Shown here: one piece after another, positions 5,935-8,552 of the stretch
Numbering within the stretch: position 1 is the first letter of the stretch
How the letters are laid out: every line of letters begins with the position of its first letter
From: Cytophagales bacterium
GTDB lineage: Bacteria > Bacteroidota > Bacteroidia > Cytophagales > Cyclobacteriaceae
Assembly (NCBI GenBank): GCA_003537495.1
Contig: DPSB01000211.1
Span: 1 to 8,552 of the forward strand
Direction: 5' to 3'
DNA length: 8,552 nucleotides
Made by a program: the position numbers and the translations under genes
The notes under the pieces: generated by a model
What the model was told of the DNA's origin: nothing
Seen by the model: the letters and a program-made list of their open reading frames with translations, nothing else
The model's database searches: none

Positions 5935-7806
5935 TTATTTCTTCACTTTCACAATCGGCAACCGAATGCTGCTGGGATATTGCGAAGAGTGGTGAATTTT
6001 GTTGTGTGCAACTTTAGCTGTTGATTCATCATAGTTATTACCACCGGTATTTAGGTTGCGATCGAAGCGCGGAAAGTTACTACTGGAAACTTCAATGCGG
6101 ATGCGATGTCCTTTCTCGAAATAGTTGCTGGTACTCATTGGGGTCATCTCTACTTTGTAAACTTTGCCGGCTTCCATAAACACTTCTTTCTCGTAGCCCT
6201 CGCGGTAACGCACCCGTTGAATGGTTTCATCTAAGTTGTAAGCCTTCCCATCCGGATATACATCAATCAGTTTTATTGTAACGTCTGTATCTTTTACATC
6301 TGAGGATAGATATAAAGTAGATTCAATGAATCCACTTACCTCAACGCCTTCGGCCAGAGGTTCGCTCGTATAAACCAAAATGTCTTCGCGCTTTTCCATC
6401 TCCTGCTGATCAAACGCTCCACCTTGTACCGCATTACCGGTGCAACACACATTGCCACCAAGCGAAGTAACGGGGTTCATCGGATCGTACGTAAATGCAT
6501 CGGGATTGTCTTTCGATACTTTTTTGGTTACGAGTTTACCATCGCCATTCAAGGTATTGGCTTTGCCTTTGCTGTCTAAATAATAAGGAGTCATTACGGT
6601 ATTGGCGGGAGGCCATACATCAGAAGTTTGCCATTTGTTTGAACCCATTGTATAGTAACGAACCTTAGGCATATCCTTAAACGGTTCGCCCTTCAGCCAA
6701 TGATCGAACCAACCGGTAATCAGTTCATCATAATTCAGGCGCGCATCGCCTACACTCCTCTGGCCAACTACTGTGTTTTCTGTTGCGCGTGTATAAGCAC
6801 AATGTAAGGTTGGGGCAATAACTAAATACTGATTGTCGCGTACATTCTGGTCTTTGGCATTTTGCCTTACGTGATTGTATAACGCAATGTTGGGACTTGA
6901 GGAAACATCGTACCACGACACAAACCAAAAGCTCGGAGTATTGAAGGGCATGTTATCATGATACAAACCGCCTTCAAACCAGGCCGGGTCGTTTGGCTTA
7001 CGCCTGATCATTTTTTCATATACACCCACCGGCCCATCAACTGCTTTGATAATATCCTGAACGGGTAAGTGACTCAGTCCTTCTTTCCAATCTACTTTTG
7101 GATAGCGAGGTGCCATATCATAAAATTTTTGAATGCGTTGTAAATCTTCCTGACTTACATTCTTGGGCAGGTTAGGTTTGGCTACATCGTGTTGTGTTCC
7201 ATAAAGCCATGCAGTAAAAAGCATTTGTCCGGCTCCACCTCGGTACCAGTTACCTTGCTCATTAAATTTACCTACGCGACCAACACCGGCACCATAACCT
7301 TGTGGCACCATAGCAGCCAATGCTGGATGTTCCAAAGAAGCTACCGCCATTTGCCACTCGGCAGTAGAAGAACAACCCAACAATCCGATTTTACCATTGC
7401 TCCACGCTTGTTTCGACATCCATTCAAATGCATCGTAGCCATCCGTTAATGGAGTTCCCAGAATATCCCACTCGCCTTCGCTGAAAAACCGGCCACGTTC
7501 ATTTTGCACTACATAAGCATAGCCTTTGTTAACCATCTCCAGCGCAGTTTGCAGCGTGCGCGTTACCAGCTCGCCATCGCGGTAGCTGTTAAAGTTGTAA
7601 GGCGTACGCGAAAACACAATGGGGTATTTGCCATTGCCTTTTGGGCGATAAATGTCGGTTGAAAGCCGAATGCCATCACGCATGGGCATCATTACTTTCT
7701 GATCGACTACGGCAACCTTTTTAAGTTGCTCCAGAACGTTTTCTTTCTCCTGCGCATAGCCGACTACGGAAAGTAGCAAGGCTATAAATAGTAACTTTAT
7801 TTTCAT
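5935..7806 (-). CDS. exported CocE/NonD family hydrolase (X-Pro dipeptidyl-peptidase S15-like)
   Basis: A 623-residue protein with a signal peptide (residues 1-18, predicted cut before Gln19), so periplasmic or secreted. Residues about 35-370 form the alpha/beta-hydrolase domain. Landmarks are [12 protein letters not shown] (102-113), DGYDAFEWM, the nucleophile elbow G144-C-S146-S-T-A, W-Y-D300 (acid) and P-T-L-H335 (base). Residues about 385-620 match the C-terminal jelly-roll domain of this family ([34 protein letters not shown]). Known relatives include cocaine esterase, alpha-amino-acid ester hydrolases, glutaryl-7-ACA acylase and Xaa-Pro dipeptidyl-peptidases, so the substrate is an acyl ester or amide, probably peptide-like, but cannot be named. 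Usual elbows are G-x-S-Y-x-G; here Tyr is Ser147 and the last Gly is Ala149. A Cys-Cys pair sits at 454-455. Start is ATG 7804-7806. Monocistronic by context. Confidence 0.9.
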   Translation of the reverse strand: MKIKLLFIALLLSVVGYAQEKENVLEQLKKVAVVDQKVMMPMRDGIRLSTDIYRPKGNGKYPIVFSRTPYNFNSYRDGELVTRTLQTALEMVNKGYAYVVQNERGRFFSEGEWDILGTPLTDGYDAFEWMSKQAWSNGKIGLLGCSSTAEWQMAVASLEHPALAAMVPQGYGAGVGRVGKFNEQGNWYRGGAGQMLFTAWLYGTQHDVAKPNLPKNVSQEDLQRIQKFYDMAPRYPKVDWKEGLSHLPVQDIIKAVDGPVGVYEKMIRRKPNDPAWFEGGLYHDNMPFNTPSFWFVSWYDVSSSPNIALYNHVRQNAKDQNVRDNQYLVIAPTLHCAYTRATENTVVGQRSVGDARLNYDELITGWFDHWLKGEPFKDMPKVRYYTMGSNKWQTSDVWPPANTVMTPYYLDSKGKANTLNGDGKLVTKKVSKDNPDAFTYDPMNPVTSLGGNVCCTGNAVQGGAFDQQEMEKREDILVYTSEPLAEGVEVSGFIESTLYLSSDVKDTDVTIKLIDVYPDGKAYNLDETIQRVRYREGYEKEVFMEAGKVYKVEMTPMSTSNYFEKGHRIRIEVSSSNFPRFDRNLNTGGNNYDESTAKVAHNKIHHSSQYPSSIRLPIVKVKK

Positions 7807-7828
7807 GGTAGATGGGTATGATCTTGCA

Positions 7829-7836
7829 GAAAATTA
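7829..7836 (-). promoter_or_regulatory. weak -7-like box for the hydrolase gene
   Basis: The minus strand reads TAATTTTC, one mismatch from TAnnTTTG, 22 bases upstream of the hydrolase ATG. No convincing -33 element accompanies it. The sequence is AT-rich, so chance matches are likely. Confidence 0.25.
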
Positions 7837-7917
7837 GAAAGGATTATGTTAGCAGAAGTCGATAAGTTTATGATCGGTAAATCGAAGGTTTAAAATAATC
7901 AGTCGATGCTTTTTTAA

Positions 7918-7925
7918 TAGCTTTG
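7918..7925 (+). promoter_or_regulatory. -7 promoter box for the small gene-kbl pair
   Basis: TAGCTTTG matches the Bacteroidota -7 consensus TAnnTTTG exactly. It ends only 4 bases before the ATG at 7930, so transcription starting at the usual distance would begin at or next to the start codon, giving a leaderless or nearly leaderless mRNA. No TTTG is present about 19-21 bases upstream, so the -33 half is missing or degenerate. Confidence 0.5.
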
Positions 7926-7929
7926 CATA

Positions 7930-8178
7930 ATGACATTTGAAGAATACCTGATCAGTAAAAAAATAGATGGCTCCGCATTTCAAACTGCGGAGCCTGCTTT
8001 ATGGAATGAGTGGAACAAACTTTTTGAGCAGATGAGTCCAGCCAGCTTTACTTCGCAAAAGCTTTATCTGATAAATCCAATCCGCAGAAAATACCAGCTA
8101 AAAGTGGAGGTAACTGAAACACCTAAACCTGTGGTTGCTGCCAAGCCTGTAATGAAACCAAAACCGAAAATTAATTGA
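7930..8178 (+). CDS. small protein of unknown function, encoded directly upstream of kbl
   Basis: An 82-residue cytoplasmic protein with no signal peptide or membrane segment. I recognise it only as a small conserved-looking Bacteroidota type without assigned function. Three parts can be seen. A probable helical region covers residues 2-36 (TFEEYLISKKIDGSAF, then EPALWNEWNKLFEQM, rich in Trp, Phe and acidic residues). A second block at 39-57 (SFTSQKLYLINPIRRKYQL) has a basic I-R-R-K centre and looks like the core. A Pro/Lys/Val-rich tail at 63-80 has P-K-P-type repeats and is probably disordered. The stop (TGA, 8176-8178) is three bases before the kbl ATG, so kbl translation is probably coupled to it. 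Composition and position support a real gene; no catalytic motif is visible and I assign no function. Confidence 0.8.
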   Translation: MTFEEYLISKKIDGSAFQTAEPALWNEWNKLFEQMSPASFTSQKLYLINPIRRKYQLKVEVTETPKPVVAAKPVMKPKPKIN

Positions 8179-8181
8179 ACC

Positions 8182-8552
8182 ATGTATAAGAAACTTCAAC
8201 CTGTATTACAGAAAGAATTAAACTCCATTCGCGAAGCCGGCCTCTTCAAGAAAGAAAGAATTATTACCACACCACAAGGTGCCGATATAAAAACCAACGA
8301 TGGAAAAGAAGTAATTAATTTTTGTGCGAATAATTATTTGGGGCTCTCTTCGCATCCGCGCGTTATAGAAGCTGCTAAGCGCGCCATTGATACGCATGGT
8401 TTTGGTATGTCGTCCGTACGATTTATTTGCGGCACCCAAGACATCCATAAGGAATTAGAAAAGAAGATTTCTGATTTTCTCGGCACAGAAGATACCATTC
8501 TATATGCCGCGGCTTTCGATGCCAATGGTGGTGTGTTTGAACCTTTGTTGGG
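8182..8552 (+). CDS. kbl: glycine C-acetyltransferase (2-amino-3-ketobutyrate CoA ligase), partial, 3' end off the right edge
   Basis: The first 123 residues (of about 395-400 in the family) of a PLP-dependent alpha-oxoamine synthase that converts 2-amino-3-ketobutyrate plus CoA to glycine and acetyl-CoA. This is the step after threonine dehydrogenase. The visible part is nearly canonical: KKERIITTPQGA (23-34), F-C-A-N-N-Y-L-G-L-S-S (47-57), the block GFGMSSVRFICGTQDIHKELE (73-93, containing the conserved V-R-F-I-C-G-T) and AAAFDANGGVFEPLL (109-123). These distinguish Kbl from its relatives BioF, HemA and serine palmitoyltransferase. The PLP-binding Lys and the rest of the active site lie outside the window. 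Start is ATG 8182-8184, three bases after the small gene, so the two are almost certainly one transcript. The product is cytoplasmic. Confidence 0.95.
   Translation, partial: MYKKLQPVLQKELNSIREAGLFKKERIITTPQGADIKTNDGKEVINFCANNYLGLSSHPRVIEAAKRAIDTHGFGMSSVRFICGTQDIHKELEKKISDFLGTEDTILYAAAFDANGGVFEPLL

Noticed and set aside
7857..7907. AGTCGAT at 7857-7863 and 7901-7907 as a possible operator pair in the divergent promoter region
   Set aside because: Seven bases repeated 44 bases apart is within chance for AT-rich intergenic DNA, and there is no dyad symmetry or regulator gene nearby.
8218..8525. Minus-strand open frames opposite kbl
   Set aside because: Kbl in the plus frame is near-canonical residue by residue; these have no independent support.

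Overview
The window looks like chromosomal DNA from a member of the Bacteroidota, most likely Cytophagales or a relative. The evidence is Bacteroidota-type protein families (a DUF4292 lipoprotein, a short-chain type L-threonine 3-dehydrogenase, a signal-peptide CocE/NonD hydrolase), signal peptides ending in Ala-Gln, no clear Shine-Dalgarno sequences, and a TAnnTTTG-type promoter box. Genus is not resolvable by eye.

Layout: on the minus strand a compact five-gene run is read from right to left. It starts with a threonine dehydrogenase (tdh, 4743-5702), then a Wzx/PST-type oligosaccharide flippase (3273-4721), a sugar-phosphate nucleotidyltransferase with a left-handed beta-helix tail (2247-3248), a secreted TPR protein (496-2235) and a DUF4292 lipoprotein that leaves the window at base 1. 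Gaps within the run are 11 to 30 bases, so cotranscription is likely. The flippase starts with GTG and the TPR gene with TTG, and both starts are forced by upstream in-frame stops.

Upstream of tdh is a 232-base non-coding stretch (5703-5934) that is unusually structured. It holds two copies of a 17-base direct repeat, a perfect 14-bp hairpin with a 4-base loop, and a 32-base perfect palindrome. Beyond it, still on the minus strand, lies a 623-residue secreted CocE/NonD hydrolase (5935-7806). A 123-base divergent promoter region follows. The plus strand then carries a small conserved-looking protein of unknown function (7930-8178) and, three bases later, the 5' end of kbl (8182 to the right edge), glycine C-acetyltransferase.

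Function: tdh and kbl encode the two consecutive steps of threonine breakdown to glycine and acetyl-CoA. They sit 2.5 kb apart on opposite strands, with a probable exported hydrolase between them. The rest of the left half concerns the cell envelope. The most interesting hypothesis is that the TPR protein and DUF4292 lipoprotein form a LolB-like lipoprotein-insertion pair, echoing the TPR-lolB gene pair of Pseudomonas. I see no phage, transposase, CRISPR array, toxin system or RNA gene. Most of the window is ordinary core-genome sequence.
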